Of a DNA stretch of 9,670 nt, positions 1 to 8,200 are shown in pieces; position 1 is the stretch's first letter, and each line of letters opens with the position of its first letter. Made by a program: the position numbers and the translations under genes. The notes beneath the pieces were generated by a model that did not search any database, was not told where the DNA came from, and saw only the letters and a program-made list of their open reading frames with translations. Source of the stretch: UBA1140 sp964409295 (GTDB lineage Bacteria > Campylobacterota > Campylobacteria > Campylobacterales > Sulfurovaceae); the NCBI GenBank assembly GCA_964409295.1, contig CAYPCV010000220.1, forward strand, positions 1 through 9,670. Direction: 5' to 3'.

Positions 1-235
1 AAGCCACGGCTGTTTCGCTATTCAACGAAAAGAGATGTGGGTGGTTTTTAAACGATTAAAAAATACTCTCTTTTATAGTTATACAGGAAGACGAGCTTAA
101 AAAATCATGAAATCTAAAGTAACACTGTGAGTAGATAGGGTCGGTTTTTAGTGAGGTTTAAATTATAGCCTCTACTATTCATCTTTCTTCTCATATAATG
201 TTATAATCCCTCTTTATTTTACTTTGGAGTAGTTA
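1..235. other. Leading non-coding or unresolved stretch
   Basis: No gene can be called here. All three plus frames are open from the window edge but close at once (stops at 49-51, 57-59 and 98-100), so one may be the tail of an upstream gene. The frame stopping at 49-51 would end ...RDVGGF; I do not recognise it. An imperfect stem (4-7 with 37-40, and TTTCG 13-17 with CGAAA 26-30) is followed by a T run at 45-49 and could be a weak terminator. Minus-strand ATGs in the region give only tiny frames. The 3' part (178-235) holds the promoter and leader of the permease gene. Confidence 0.5.
178..207 (+). promoter_or_regulatory. Probable sigma-70 promoter for the TSUP-uvrA-ppx unit
   Basis: A perfect extended -10, TGT followed by TATAAT, lies at 199-207. 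A second TATAAT overlaps just upstream at 194-199. The -35 region is poor (TTCATC at 178-183, 18-bp spacer), which is normal for Campylobacterota, where the -10 carries most of the signal. Transcription would start near 214, giving a leader of about 25 nt that contains the GGAG ribosome binding site at 226-229. The start site is inferred, not shown. Confidence 0.6.
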
Positions 236-238
236 TTG

Positions 239-979
239 ATGGAACTATCATTGATTTTAGTTGGTATACTGGTTGGAACGCTCTCGGGGTTCTTTGGTAT
301 TGGTGGGGGGATGGTTCTTGTTCCTATTCTTATGCTTTTGGGCATTGATATTAAAGAAGCGATTAGTATCTCTATTGTTCAGATGGTTTTCTCTTCTATT
401 TATGGCTCTTATCTGAATCATAGAAAAGGCTCATTGATTTTAGGAGAAGGCATCTGGGTTGGTATAGGTGGCTTTTTTGGAGGGTTTATTGGGGCATATG
501 TATCTATTTTAGTTTCAGCAACTTTCTTAGAATATCTCTTTATGAGTTTACTTATTTTTGCTCTTTACCGTCTGTTTGCATCAAAACTAAAAGATGATGG
601 AAGTGTTAAAACCTTGAATCCTATAGTACTGTTTTCTGTTGGTGGAATGATTGGTGTTTTTGCTATCTCTTTGGGCGTTGGGGGGTCTATTCTTTTGACA
701 CCTATTCTTGTAGGCTTTTTACACTATCCTATTAAAAAAGCAGTTAGTGCAGGGCTGTTCTTTGTAGCGTTCTCTTCTGTGGCAGGCTTGCTGTCTCATC
801 TCTCTGTTGGTCATGTTGATTTAGAGAAGGGACTCTACGTTGCTGTTGCTTCACTGCTTGGTGTGTATGGAGGGATATGGCTCAAAGACCATGTAAGCTC
901 TTCAAAACATAAACTCTATCTGCTCATCATGTATGGTGTTGCACTCTTAATTTTAATGAAAAAAATGTTTTTAGGATAA
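239..979 (+). CDS. TauE/SafE (TSUP, former DUF81) family membrane permease
   Basis: This is an inner-membrane protein of 246 residues, almost entirely hydrophobic, with about seven to eight membrane segments. It shows the internal duplication typical of TSUP permeases: a glycine-rich GTLSGFFGIGGG..VPIL block at residues 13-31 recurs as GGMIGVF..SLGVGG..LTPIL at 135-157. Known members move organic or inorganic sulfur anions (sulfoacetate, sulfite, thiosulfate) or other small anions; the substrate here cannot be read from sequence. I chose the ATG at 239, which has GGAG (226-229) nine bases upstream. A TTG directly before it (236) would add one residue with a six-base spacing and cannot be excluded. 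It is first in a likely operon, 10 bp ahead of uvrA; no functional link with DNA repair is apparent. Confidence 0.9.
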   Translation: MELSLILVGILVGTLSGFFGIGGGMVLVPILMLLGIDIKEAISISIVQMVFSSIYGSYLNHRKGSLILGEGIWVGIGGFFGGFIGAYVSILVSATFLEYLFMSLLIFALYRLFASKLKDDGSVKTLNPIVLFSVGGMIGVFAISLGVGGSILLTPILVGFLHYPIKKAVSAGLFFVAFSSVAGLLSHLSVGHVDLEKGLYVAVASLLGVYGGIWLKDHVSSSKHKLYLLIMYGVALLILMKKMFLG

Positions 980-989
980 TAAATAATAT

Positions 990-3842
990 ATGAAAAATCA
1001 AAAAATTGAAGTCTTTGGGGCTAAAGAAAATAATTTAAAAAATATAAACGTAACCATTCCCAAAAATCAACTGGTGGTTATTACAGGAATCAGTGGAAGT
1101 GGAAAATCAACATTGGCATTTTCAACACTCTATGCAGAAGGGCAACGACGTTATATTGAGTCTCTATCTTCGTATGCACGGCAATTTTTAGGGCGTGTGG
1201 GAAAACCTGATGTTGATAAAATAGAGGGATTAACCCCTGCCATTGCCATTGACCAAAAAACTACTTCTAAAAACCCACGTTCAACAGTGGGAACAATTAC
1301 TGAAATTTACGATTATCTGCGTTTGCTTTTTGCAAGGGTAGGGAAACAGCACTGTCATGAGTGTGGAAAACCCATCTCTTCTATGTCAGCTTCAGATATT
1401 ATTGAAGAGGTTCTAAAACTTCCTGATGGAGCAAAATTGGTTATTTTAGCCCCTTTGGTCAAAGAGAAAAAAGGTACATTTGCCGATATGCTAGAATCGC
1501 TTCGTCATAAAGGGTATGTTAGAGCGATGATAGATGGGGTTATGGTGCGTCTTGATGAAGAGATAGAGCTAAGTAAAACGAAAAAACATACCATAAAAGT
1601 GGTTATTGATAGAGTGGTTATCAAAGAAGAGAGCCGTGATAGAATAGGGCAAGATGTCGAAAAAGCACTCAAAGAAGCCTATGGAGAGGTAGAGCTAGAA
1701 GTGTTAAATCATGAGGATTTTCCAGAGCTTGATCGACAGCATATTCACTACTCTGAACACTTGGCATGTTTTGATTGTAAGCTTAGTTTTGAGCCATTAG
1801 AGCCTGTTAGTTTCTCTTTTAACTCGCCAAAAGGGGCGTGTCCTACTTGTGATGGTTTGGGGATTCGTTACGTTATTGACCTTAAAAAAGTGATAGATTC
1901 TGCTTTAACGATTGAGTCGGGTGCAGTGCGAATTATGTATGGTTTTAACAAGAGTTACTACACAAAATTTTTAAATGCCTATTGTGAGCAGAACGATATT
2001 CCGACCAATGTTGAGTATGGCTCTTTAGAGGAGTATCAAAAGAAATCGATTCTGTATGGTGGGGGAAATCAAGTTAAGTTTACATGGAAACGCCATGAAC
2101 TGACACGGGAGTGGCCTGGGGTTGTTAAATTTGCTCATGATATGTTCTCGGATGAGAAAGATATGGGCGAGTATATGACTGAAAAAGTCTGTGACCGATG
2201 TGATGGTCATCGTCTGCGTCCACGTTCTTTGGCTGTTAAGGTAGAGGGTAGAAATATTGCTGATATTATTGATATGCCGATTGAAAAAACTTATGAGTAT
2301 TTTAAAAATGAGAAGAGTTTTGAACACTTCTCTGCACAGCAAAAGCTTATTGCTGAATCGGTTCTAAAAGAGATTCAAGAGCGACTTTTCTTTTTGTATG
2401 ATGTTGGTTTGACCTATTTAACCCTAAGTCGTGATGCACGAACCATCTCTGGTGGAGAGGCTCAACGTATTCGGATTGCTTCTCAGATTGGTTCAGGGCT
2501 TACAGGGGTTATGTATGTGTTGGATGAACCCAGTATTGGACTGCATGAACGAGACACCATGAAGCTGATACGAACATTACGCTCACTGCAAGAGAAAGGA
2601 AACTCTGTAATTGTAGTAGAACATGATAAAGAGACGATTATGTCGGCTGATTATGTGATAGATATTGGACCTGGAGCTGGTAAGTATGGTGGAGAGGTAG
2701 TTTTTGCTGGAACAGGTCAAAAAATGATGAAAGTCAAAACCTTAACAGCACAGTATCTGTTTGGAGAGAAAGAGATTTATTACCCACACGATAAGCCTCA
2801 AGAGAGTTGGATAGAGATTAACAATGTAACGCTGAATAATATAGAGAATATTTCGGCTAAAATCCCTTTGAAAAACTTTGTCTGTATTACTGGGGTTAGT
2901 GGAAGTGGAAAGAGTTCTTTAATTTTACAAACACTTTTACCTGTGGCAAGAGAGGTGCTAAATCATGCACGAAAAGTAAACAAAGTAGATGGTGTTGAAA
3001 TCTTAGGTTTAGACCAAGTAGATAAAGTAATCTCTTTAGACCAAAGCCCAATAGGGCGAACCCCACGCTCTAACCCTGCAACTTATACAGGAGTAATGGA
3101 TGAGATTCGTAAACTTTTTGCAAAGACCAAAGAGGCAGAGCTTCGTGGGTATAAAATAGGGCGTTTCTCGTTCAATGTCAAAGGTGGACGTTGTGAAAAC
3201 TGTACAGGAGATGGACAGATAAAGATAGAGATGCACTTCTTACCCGATGTTTTGGTGGAGTGTGATACTTGTCTTGGAACACGATATAATGCACAAACGT
3301 TAGAGGTAATGTACAAAGGTAAATCCATAGCTGACGTATTGGCGATGTCGGTTACTGAAGCGATGGAATTTTTTAAAGCTGTACCGTCTATTGCTATTAA
3401 GCTTAAAACCTTGATGGCTGTAGGGCTTGATTATATTACCCTTGGACAGAATGCAACGACCCTTTCAGGTGGAGAGGCTCAACGGATAAAATTGAGTAAA
3501 GAGCTGAGTCGTAAAGATACAGGAAAAACGCTCTATATTTTAGATGAACCAACCACAGGGCTACACTTTGCCGATGTGGATAGGCTGACAGGAGTCCTGC
3601 ATCATTTAGTAGACCTTGGAAATTCAGTAGTCGTCATTGAGCATAATTTAGACATGATTAAAAATGCTGATTACATTATAGACATGGGGCCAGAAGGTGG
3701 AAATAAAGGTGGGCTTATTATTGCTACAGGTACACCTGAAGAAGTAGCTAGAAACCATAAAAAGACTGGTTCGTATACAGGTAAATATTTAGTTGATGAG
3801 TTAAAAATGAATATCAAAAAAGAGAAGGAAACGAATGAGTAA
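990..3842 (+). CDS. uvrA: UvrABC excinuclease subunit A (UvrA)
   Basis: UvrA is the damage-recognition ATPase of nucleotide excision repair; its dimer loads UvrB onto lesions in the cytoplasm. The protein has 950 residues (family about 940) and is complete. Two ABC ATPase modules are visible: Walker A GISGSGKS at 33-40 and GVSGSGKS at 635-642, signatures ISGGEAQR at 486-493 and LSGGEAQR at 825-832, and Walker B VLDEP (D512) and ILDEP (D852). Zinc-binding CxxC pairs lie at C260/C263 with C284/C287 and C735/C738 with C758/C761, plus extra CxxC pairs near residue 118 (CHEC) and before HRLRP (CDRC). The charged tail MNIKKEKETNE looks like a short species-specific extension. The start codon has only a distant AGGA (973-976, 13-nt gap) inside the end of the permease gene, suggesting translational coupling. 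No SOS-type operator was recognised. Confidence 0.98.
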   Translation: MKNQKIEVFGAKENNLKNINVTIPKNQLVVITGISGSGKSTLAFSTLYAEGQRRYIESLSSYARQFLGRVGKPDVDKIEGLTPAIAIDQKTTSKNPRSTVGTITEIYDYLRLLFARVGKQHCHECGKPISSMSASDIIEEVLKLPDGAKLVILAPLVKEKKGTFADMLESLRHKGYVRAMIDGVMVRLDEEIELSKTKKHTIKVVIDRVVIKEESRDRIGQDVEKALKEAYGEVELEVLNHEDFPELDRQHIHYSEHLACFDCKLSFEPLEPVSFSFNSPKGACPTCDGLGIRYVIDLKKVIDSALTIESGAVRIMYGFNKSYYTKFLNAYCEQNDIPTNVEYGSLEEYQKKSILYGGGNQVKFTWKRHELTREWPGVVKFAHDMFSDEKDMGEYMTEKVCDRCDGHRLRPRSLAVKVEGRNIADIIDMPIEKTYEYFKNEKSFEHFSAQQKLIAESVLKEIQERLFFLYDVGLTYLTLSRDARTISGGEAQRIRIASQIGSGLTGVMYVLDEPSIGLHERDTMKLIRTLRSLQEKGNSVIVVEHDKETIMSADYVIDIGPGAGKYGGEVVFAGTGQKMMKVKTLTAQYLFGEKEIYYPHDKPQESWIEINNVTLNNIENISAKIPLKNFVCITGVSGSGKSSLILQTLLPVAREVLNHARKVNKVDGVEILGLDQVDKVISLDQSPIGRTPRSNPATYTGVMDEIRKLFAKTKEAELRGYKIGRFSFNVKGGRCENCTGDGQIKIEMHFLPDVLVECDTCLGTRYNAQTLEVMYKGKSIADVLAMSVTEAMEFFKAVPSIAIKLKTLMAVGLDYITLGQNATTLSGGEAQRIKLSKELSRKDTGKTLYILDEPTTGLHFADVDRLTGVLHHLVDLGNSVVVIEHNLDMIKNADYIIDMGPEGGNKGGLIIATGTPEEVARNHKKTGSYTGKYLVDELKMNIKKEKETNE

Positions 3843-4749
3843 GAGTATTATTGCAATTGATTTAGGGTCAAATAGTTTAAGAGTTTTGAAGATGGATTGT
3901 GAAACAAAAACGACCATTGGCGAATTTCATAAAACGGTTAAAACAGCTGATAATTTGGCAACAACAGGAAAGATTAGTGATGAAGCTGTCAACCGAGTGG
4001 TTATGGCGTTGAATGAAGCAAATGAGGCATTGATTTTTTCGGATTCTAAAGTAAAAGCAGTAACAACAGAAGCGATTCGTCAAGCTAGTAATGGCGATGA
4101 GGTTTTGGCTAAATTAGTAGAAGAGACAGGTGTGGAATTTGAAGTAATTGATGGTGTGGCTGAAGCGAAATATGCTTTGTCTGCTACTCAAACTCGTTTA
4201 GATATTTTGGGTCAAAATCCAAAGAACTTTATGTTAGTAGACATTGGTGGAGGCTCAACAGAGATGCTTTTCCATTATGGAGAAGATAAATCGTTCTCTA
4301 AAAGTTTTCCAGTTGGAATTGTGACGGTAACACAGCGTTTTAAAACACTGCCTGAAATTGCTGGTGCTATTCCTGTGCTAATGAATCCGATGAGAGCCTA
4401 TTATCATGAAGTCATTGCTCAACATGGAGAAGTTGAACTCTTTGTTGCTACAGCAGGAACACCCACAACCGTGGCATCAATGAAAAAAGGGATGCTTTAT
4501 GAAACTTATGACTCCAATCAGATTCATGGAACTTGTTTAACGCAAAAAGATTTGGTTGAACAGTTGGGTAAGCTATTGGGGATGAAACCAAAAGAGCGAA
4601 TAGAATCCGTAGGTGTAGGGCGTGATGATTTGATTGCGTCAGGTATTTTAATTTATGATGAGATTTATAATATCTCAGGGTTTAAAGAGTCAATGGTTAT
4701 TGATGATGGCGTTCGTGAAGGCGTTGCCTACTCAATGTGTGATTCATAA
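3835..4749 (+). CDS. Ppx/GppA-family phosphatase (exopolyphosphatase / pppGpp phosphatase type)
   Basis: A cytosolic enzyme of the ASKHA (actin/Hsp70-like) fold, 304 residues. Visible motifs are the first phosphate loop IAIDLGSNSLR (around D9-N13), the second DIGGGSTE (136-143) and the adenosine-type ATAGTPTT (205-212). E110 in GVAEAK aligns with the catalytic glutamate of the SG.EEA motif. It has only the N-terminal Ppx/GppA domain and lacks the C-terminal HD-like part of the ~510-residue E. coli proteins; such short forms are usual in Campylobacterota. The substrate, polyphosphate or pppGpp, cannot be told apart from sequence. The ATG lies inside the end of uvrA (8-bp overlap) with a strong AAGGA at 3825-3829, five bases upstream, so the two genes are very probably co-transcribed and co-translated. 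Confidence 0.9.
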   Translation: MSKSIIAIDLGSNSLRVLKMDCETKTTIGEFHKTVKTADNLATTGKISDEAVNRVVMALNEANEALIFSDSKVKAVTTEAIRQASNGDEVLAKLVEETGVEFEVIDGVAEAKYALSATQTRLDILGQNPKNFMLVDIGGGSTEMLFHYGEDKSFSKSFPVGIVTVTQRFKTLPEIAGAIPVLMNPMRAYYHEVIAQHGEVELFVATAGTPTTVASMKKGMLYETYDSNQIHGTCLTQKDLVEQLGKLLGMKPKERIESVGVGRDDLIASGILIYDEIYNISGFKESMVIDDGVREGVAYSMCDS

Positions 4750-4777
4750 TTTGGAAAGAATTCCAAATTATGATTTT
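4744..4777 (+). terminator. Hairpin terminator between convergent genes
   Basis: A perfect 13-bp stem (4744-4756 with 4761-4773) with an AGAA loop is followed by TTTT (4774-4777). It ends the permease-uvrA-ppx unit. The left arm contains the ppx stop (4747-4749) and the right arm the stop of the opposing GGDEF-EAL gene (4768-4770). On the minus strand the stem is the same but no T run follows, so termination from that side should be weaker. Confidence 0.75.
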
Positions 4778-7080
4778 AAAAATCTCTTTTCAAACTCTTT
4801 AGCAGGAATGGCTTTAGAGAGTAAGAATCCTTGATAAAAGACATTTTTATCAAGCTCTATCAGCTTCTGTTTCTGTTCCTCTGTCTCAACACCTTCTATA
4901 ATGACTTTGTAATTAAATTGCTTTCCAATTGCAATAATACTTTTGACCAACTCTTGACTGTCAATATTACTAAGCATATCTTTAATAAAAATTTTATCTA
5001 TTTTCAAGACTTTAAAGGCAAACTTTTTAAGATAGGATAACGAGGAGTAACCTGTACCAAAATCATCAATACTACACTCTATACCTTTTTCTCTAAGTTT
5101 TTTAATAATCTCTTGGGTATTGGAATAGTTGTCTAAAAGGGTGGTCTCTGTAAGTTCCAGTTTTAATAGTGAAGGGGGTATCTCTCCTTGTCGAATACAG
5201 GTATCTAGTTGTGAGACAAAGTGAATTTCATTGAGTTGTCTGGCATTGATATTAATAGATAGGTATTCAAAGTTATTAAGTTTTTGGGCTTGCCAAATAG
5301 CAAGTTGCCTACAGACCTCTTTTGCTACCCACCAACCAACTTTGGTAATCAGTCCAGATTCGGTTGCCATAGGAATAAATCGGTCAGGCATAATAAGACC
5401 TTTTGTAGGATGATTCCATCTTAACAGGGCTTCAATGGCATTTAATTTATCATCTTTTATATCAACAATAGGCTGATAGTAGAGTTCAAGTTGATTGTTG
5501 TTAATTGCAAATTTTAAATCATGTTGCAGGTTGGTTAGCTCTTGTTGTTTAATATCCAAAGTATGGTCATAAAAACGAATATTATTCAGACCCTCTCGTT
5601 TGGTTTGAAACATGGCCATATATGCTTGACTTATAATTTGTTCGGTGTTATTGCTTTTAGGCTCAATCATAACAATACCAATACTACTGGTCATAAACAA
5701 ATCCAACTCTTCTATCTCAAAGGCTGGTGTAAATATCTCTTTTATCTCCAAGGCAATCTGTTGAGCTTTTTCTCGGCATACCGATGGGTTTCCCTCTGCA
5801 AAAGGAATTAAAAGAATAAATTCATCTCCACCTATCCGTGAAAGGTACTTCTCTTCTATATTGAGAGATTGAAGTCTTTGTGCCACTTCAAGAAGAAGCT
5901 TATCTCCTACACTGTGTCCAAAGGTATCATTAATCTGTTTAAAGTGATTTAAATCCATGTAAAACAGAATAGAGTAGAGTGATTGATGCTCTTGTTTGAG
6001 TAAAAGGTTCTCCATGTAGCTTTGATAGCTTCTTCTATTGGGTAAGCCTGTTAAACTATCGTGTAAAGAGATGTAATTTATCTTCTCATAGGCTTGATGT
6101 TCAATGGTTTTATCTTCAAGGATACCAATACCTCCGATAATTTTCTTGTTTTCATCCAAGAGTGCTGAACAGGTAAGCTCTAACCATATCTTTCGACCTT
6201 GAAAAGAGAGATTATAAGAACCTATCTCATTTTCTGAAGCGTTGTCTTTTAAAATGTTTTTCATCAAAGAGATAGCATGTTTATCTTTTAACTTATTTAA
6301 ATCAAATCCATTTAAATCTCTTCCTAAACCAAAAAGTTTATAAAAAAGTGTATTGTGTTTAAAAATTTTTAGATTTTTATTGTAATAGAATATACCTACA
6401 GGTGCTTGTTCCAAAAGTGAACTGAGTTTTTGTTCCTTTTTCTGCAAGGCTTCTTGGGCATTTTTGTAGAGTTCTTGATTGGTATAGGTCTCATAAAAAA
6501 GTTGATTTAGATGTTTATTCGCTAATAATAGTAGTAGATAAAAGAGAAGAATTATAACCTGTATCATCCATGCATAAGAGAGGATTGAAAATGAAAGCAT
6601 GATGAAAAGGGGAACCAATAAGAGACTAATAAAGATAGATGATATTTTAAAATCAAATATAAACCCTGTGACTCCTCCTGCGAGTCCAGATAAAAAAAGT
6701 ATCATAATTAGTTGATAGTTTTCAGGAAAATATGGAAAGAATAAAAGAGAGGTGCTTCCCCATAATATAGCGTTTAAGGAGGCTTTTGTTTTAAAAAGAT
6801 TGTACCATTTTAAATAGTTTTTTTGATTAGATTTCTTAAAATTTAGATAGTCATAAAATCTACTTATTATTAAGAGGATAACGGCTATAAACCAAGAGCT
6901 TAAAAGGTAGATATTATGCGTTTGAGAGGCAAAGATATAAAAAAAGATAGAAGACAATACAAAGGTAGAGATTAAGGTTTTAGGTGTAAATGCATACAAC
7001 TCTTTTGTAACTTTTGACTTTACATTTGGTGAGTATATTTTTTTCGATATGTAATATATAAGATTTTTCATGAATTCCAT
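4768..7080 (-). CDS. Membrane-bound PAS-GGDEF-EAL protein (cyclic-di-GMP cyclase/phosphodiesterase)
   Basis: A 770-residue inner-membrane signalling protein that likely makes and/or breaks c-di-GMP. In order: about six membrane helices (roughly 31-50, 57-73, 101-118, 121-142, 146-167, 169-189) forming a sensory domain, a short coiled coil (200-222), a PAS domain (about 222-330), GGDEF (about 338-505) and EAL (about 515-768). The cyclase motif GGDEF is exact at 417-421, after DSLTGLPNRR at 341-350. The usual inhibitory RxxD upstream is absent (the two positions appear to be I and K). EAL catalytic residues look complete: E550 (EAL), N610, E642/E645 (LELTET), DD 672-673 (DDFGTG), K693 (KID), E729/E732 (EGVET) and Q750. 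Either activity could dominate; sequence suggests phosphodiesterase is possible. ATG 7080 has no clear ribosome site; ATG 7071 (MKNL) has a GGA four bases upstream and is a real alternative. It stands alone, convergent to ppx and divergent from rplI. Confidence 0.96.
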   Translation of the reverse strand: MEFMKNLIYYISKKIYSPNVKSKVTKELYAFTPKTLISTFVLSSIFFYIFASQTHNIYLLSSWFIAVILLIISRFYDYLNFKKSNQKNYLKWYNLFKTKASLNAILWGSTSLLFFPYFPENYQLIMILFLSGLAGGVTGFIFDFKISSIFISLLLVPLFIMLSFSILSYAWMIQVIILLFYLLLLLANKHLNQLFYETYTNQELYKNAQEALQKKEQKLSSLLEQAPVGIFYYNKNLKIFKHNTLFYKLFGLGRDLNGFDLNKLKDKHAISLMKNILKDNASENEIGSYNLSFQGRKIWLELTCSALLDENKKIIGGIGILEDKTIEHQAYEKINYISLHDSLTGLPNRRSYQSYMENLLLKQEHQSLYSILFYMDLNHFKQINDTFGHSVGDKLLLEVAQRLQSLNIEEKYLSRIGGDEFILLIPFAEGNPSVCREKAQQIALEIKEIFTPAFEIEELDLFMTSSIGIVMIEPKSNNTEQIISQAYMAMFQTKREGLNNIRFYDHTLDIKQQELTNLQHDLKFAINNNQLELYYQPIVDIKDDKLNAIEALLRWNHPTKGLIMPDRFIPMATESGLITKVGWWVAKEVCRQLAIWQAQKLNNFEYLSININARQLNEIHFVSQLDTCIRQGEIPPSLLKLELTETTLLDNYSNTQEIIKKLREKGIECSIDDFGTGYSSLSYLKKFAFKVLKIDKIFIKDMLSNIDSQELVKSIIAIGKQFNYKVIIEGVETEEQKQKLIELDKNVFYQGFLLSKAIPAKEFEKRFLKS

Positions 7081-7099
7081 TATATAGTAATAAGTATTA

Positions 7100-7150
7100 A
7101 TTATAAATAACAGTTTATGTTATTTTATAAAAAAAATAAGTTAAATTATA
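7100..7150 (-). promoter_or_regulatory. Candidate promoter(s) for the GGDEF-EAL gene
   Basis: Reading leftward, two TATAAT boxes lie upstream of the start: 7150-7145 and 7105-7100. The first would give a leader of about 58 nt, the second one of about 13 nt. Neither has a good -35 or a TGn extension, so the choice is open. The upstream box lies in the same AT-rich stretch that would serve as the -35 region of the divergent rplI promoter, so the two could interfere. Confidence 0.35.
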
Positions 7151-7170
7151 ACTCATCTCTAAAAAAAACT

Positions 7171-7179
7171 TGCTAAAAT
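7171..7179 (+). promoter_or_regulatory. Extended -10 promoter for rplI-hslV-hslU
   Basis: TGC followed by TAAAAT forms an extended -10, preceded by an A-rich stretch (7161-7168) instead of a recognisable -35, as is common in Campylobacterota. Transcription would begin near 7186, leaving a leader of about 36 nt that ends with AAGGA (7210-7214) seven bases before the rplI ATG. No long leader or ribosomal-protein autoregulatory structure is apparent. Confidence 0.6.
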
Positions 7180-7221
7180 TATGGATTATTAAACAATATA
7201 AATGATTATAAGGATTTACTG

Positions 7222-7668
7222 ATGAAAGTATTATTAATAAAAGATGTTAAAAGCTTGGGGAAAAAGGGCGAGATTAAAGAGGTAAAAGATGGTTATGGTC
7301 AAAACTTCTTAATTGGAAAAGGTATGGCTAAATTAGCAACACCTTCTGTAGTAGAAAATTGGAAAGCAGAGCAAGAAAAAATCGCTAAAGATTTAGCTGA
7401 AACCTTGGCTCGTCTAGGAAAAGAAAAAATTGAATTGGAAGCGAATAAAATAGTAATAACTAAAAAATTAGCTCCTGCTGGGATTCAAGGTTCTGTAGGT
7501 AAAGATGATATTTCTAAGGCTATTAAAGAACAACTTAATATTGAAATCGACAAAAAGATAGTTGAATTAAAAAGAGCGTTAAAAACAGTCGGCGAACATA
7601 AAGTAGATGTGAAGCTTGGGCATGGAATTCATGCTACTGTAACGGTAGAAATTGTAGGAGAAGAGTAG
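7222..7668 (+). CDS. rplI: 50S ribosomal protein bL9
   Basis: Structural protein of the large ribosomal subunit that binds 23S rRNA near the L1 stalk and helps limit frameshifting. It has 148 residues, the normal length. The N-terminal domain shows the family signature: G13, G16, V21, GY 24-25 and NFL 28-30. It is followed by the long connecting helix (about 42-75, rich in K, E and A) and the C-terminal domain with the GSVGKDDI block (the counterpart of GSVT..DI) and a glycine/histidine-rich end (LGHGIHATV). A clear AAGGA ribosome site decides the ATG. Only one base separates it from hslV. In Campylobacter the same order rplI-hslV-hslU-era is found, so a ribosomal gene leads a protease operon here too. 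Confidence 0.98.
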   Translation: MKVLLIKDVKSLGKKGEIKEVKDGYGQNFLIGKGMAKLATPSVVENWKAEQEKIAKDLAETLARLGKEKIELEANKIVITKKLAPAGIQGSVGKDDISKAIKEQLNIEIDKKIVELKRALKTVGEHKVDVKLGHGIHATVTVEIVGEE

Positions 7669-7669
7669 A

Positions 7670-8200
7670 GTGTTTCACGCAACAACGATACTTGCCTATA
7701 AAGGTAAGGATAATGCAGTTATTGGTGGAGATGGTCAAGTAAGTTTTGGAAATACTGTTCTAAAAGGAAATGCTACGAAGATTCGTTCACTTTATAAAGG
7801 CGAAATCTTAGCAGGATTTGCAGGAAGTACAGCCGATGCTTTTAACCTTTTTGATATGTTTGAGACGATTCTTAACGAGAAAAAAGGCGATTTACTAAAG
7901 TCTGTGATTGAATTCTCTAAGATGTGGCGAAAAGACAAGCATCTGCGTCAGCTCGAAGCGATGATGTTGGTGCTAAATAAAGAGCATATTTTTATTTTGA
8001 CAGGAACAGGTGATGTTGTAGAGCCTGAAGATGGAAAAATAGCCTCTATTGGTTCTGGTGGAAATTATGCTATTTCAGCAGCCAGAGCTTTGGATAAACA
8101 TGCCGACATGTCGGCAAAAGATTTGGTAAAAGAGAGTTTGACTATTGCAGGGGAACTCTGTATCTATACCAACACAAATATAAAACTACTGGAGCTTTAA
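7670..8200 (+). CDS. hslV: HslV (ClpQ), threonine peptidase of the HslUV protease
   Basis: HslV forms a double hexameric ring related to the proteasome beta subunit and degrades proteins unfolded by HslU in the cytosol. It has 176 residues. The start is GTG (no ATG fits), with AGGAG at 7656-7660 nine bases before it, within the end of rplI. The protein begins MFHATTI, so the catalytic nucleophile is Thr5 and a four-residue MFHA leader must be removed; E. coli HslV needs only loss of Met. Offsetting by four, the other active-site residues fall in place: D21 in GDGQV, K37 in ATKIR and S129 in GSGG, matching D17, K33 and S125 of the mature family numbering. The enzyme therefore looks active. Its stop directly abuts the hslU start. 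Confidence 0.97.
   Translation: MFHATTILAYKGKDNAVIGGDGQVSFGNTVLKGNATKIRSLYKGEILAGFAGSTADAFNLFDMFETILNEKKGDLLKSVIEFSKMWRKDKHLRQLEAMMLVLNKEHIFILTGTGDVVEPEDGKIASIGSGGNYAISAARALDKHADMSAKDLVKESLTIAGELCIYTNTNIKLLEL

Noticed and set aside
1..100. Tail of an upstream gene on the plus strand
   Set aside because: Three frames are open for only 16-32 codons with no recognisable ending; choosing one would be guesswork.
2025..2342. Open frame on the minus strand inside uvrA (and others at 3036-3236 and 3083-3328)
   Set aside because: They lie wholly within a clearly real uvrA, have no recognisable motifs and no ribosome site; they are shadows of the coding frame.
3877..4083. Minus-strand frame inside the Ppx/GppA gene
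   Set aside because: Cysteine- and phenylalanine-rich low-complexity translation opposite conserved phosphatase sequence; no independent evidence.
4831..5811. Plus-strand frames opposite the EAL and GGDEF regions (4831-5040, 5231-5413, 5542-5811)
   Set aside because: They overlap highly conserved catalytic motifs of the minus-strand gene and show no family features.
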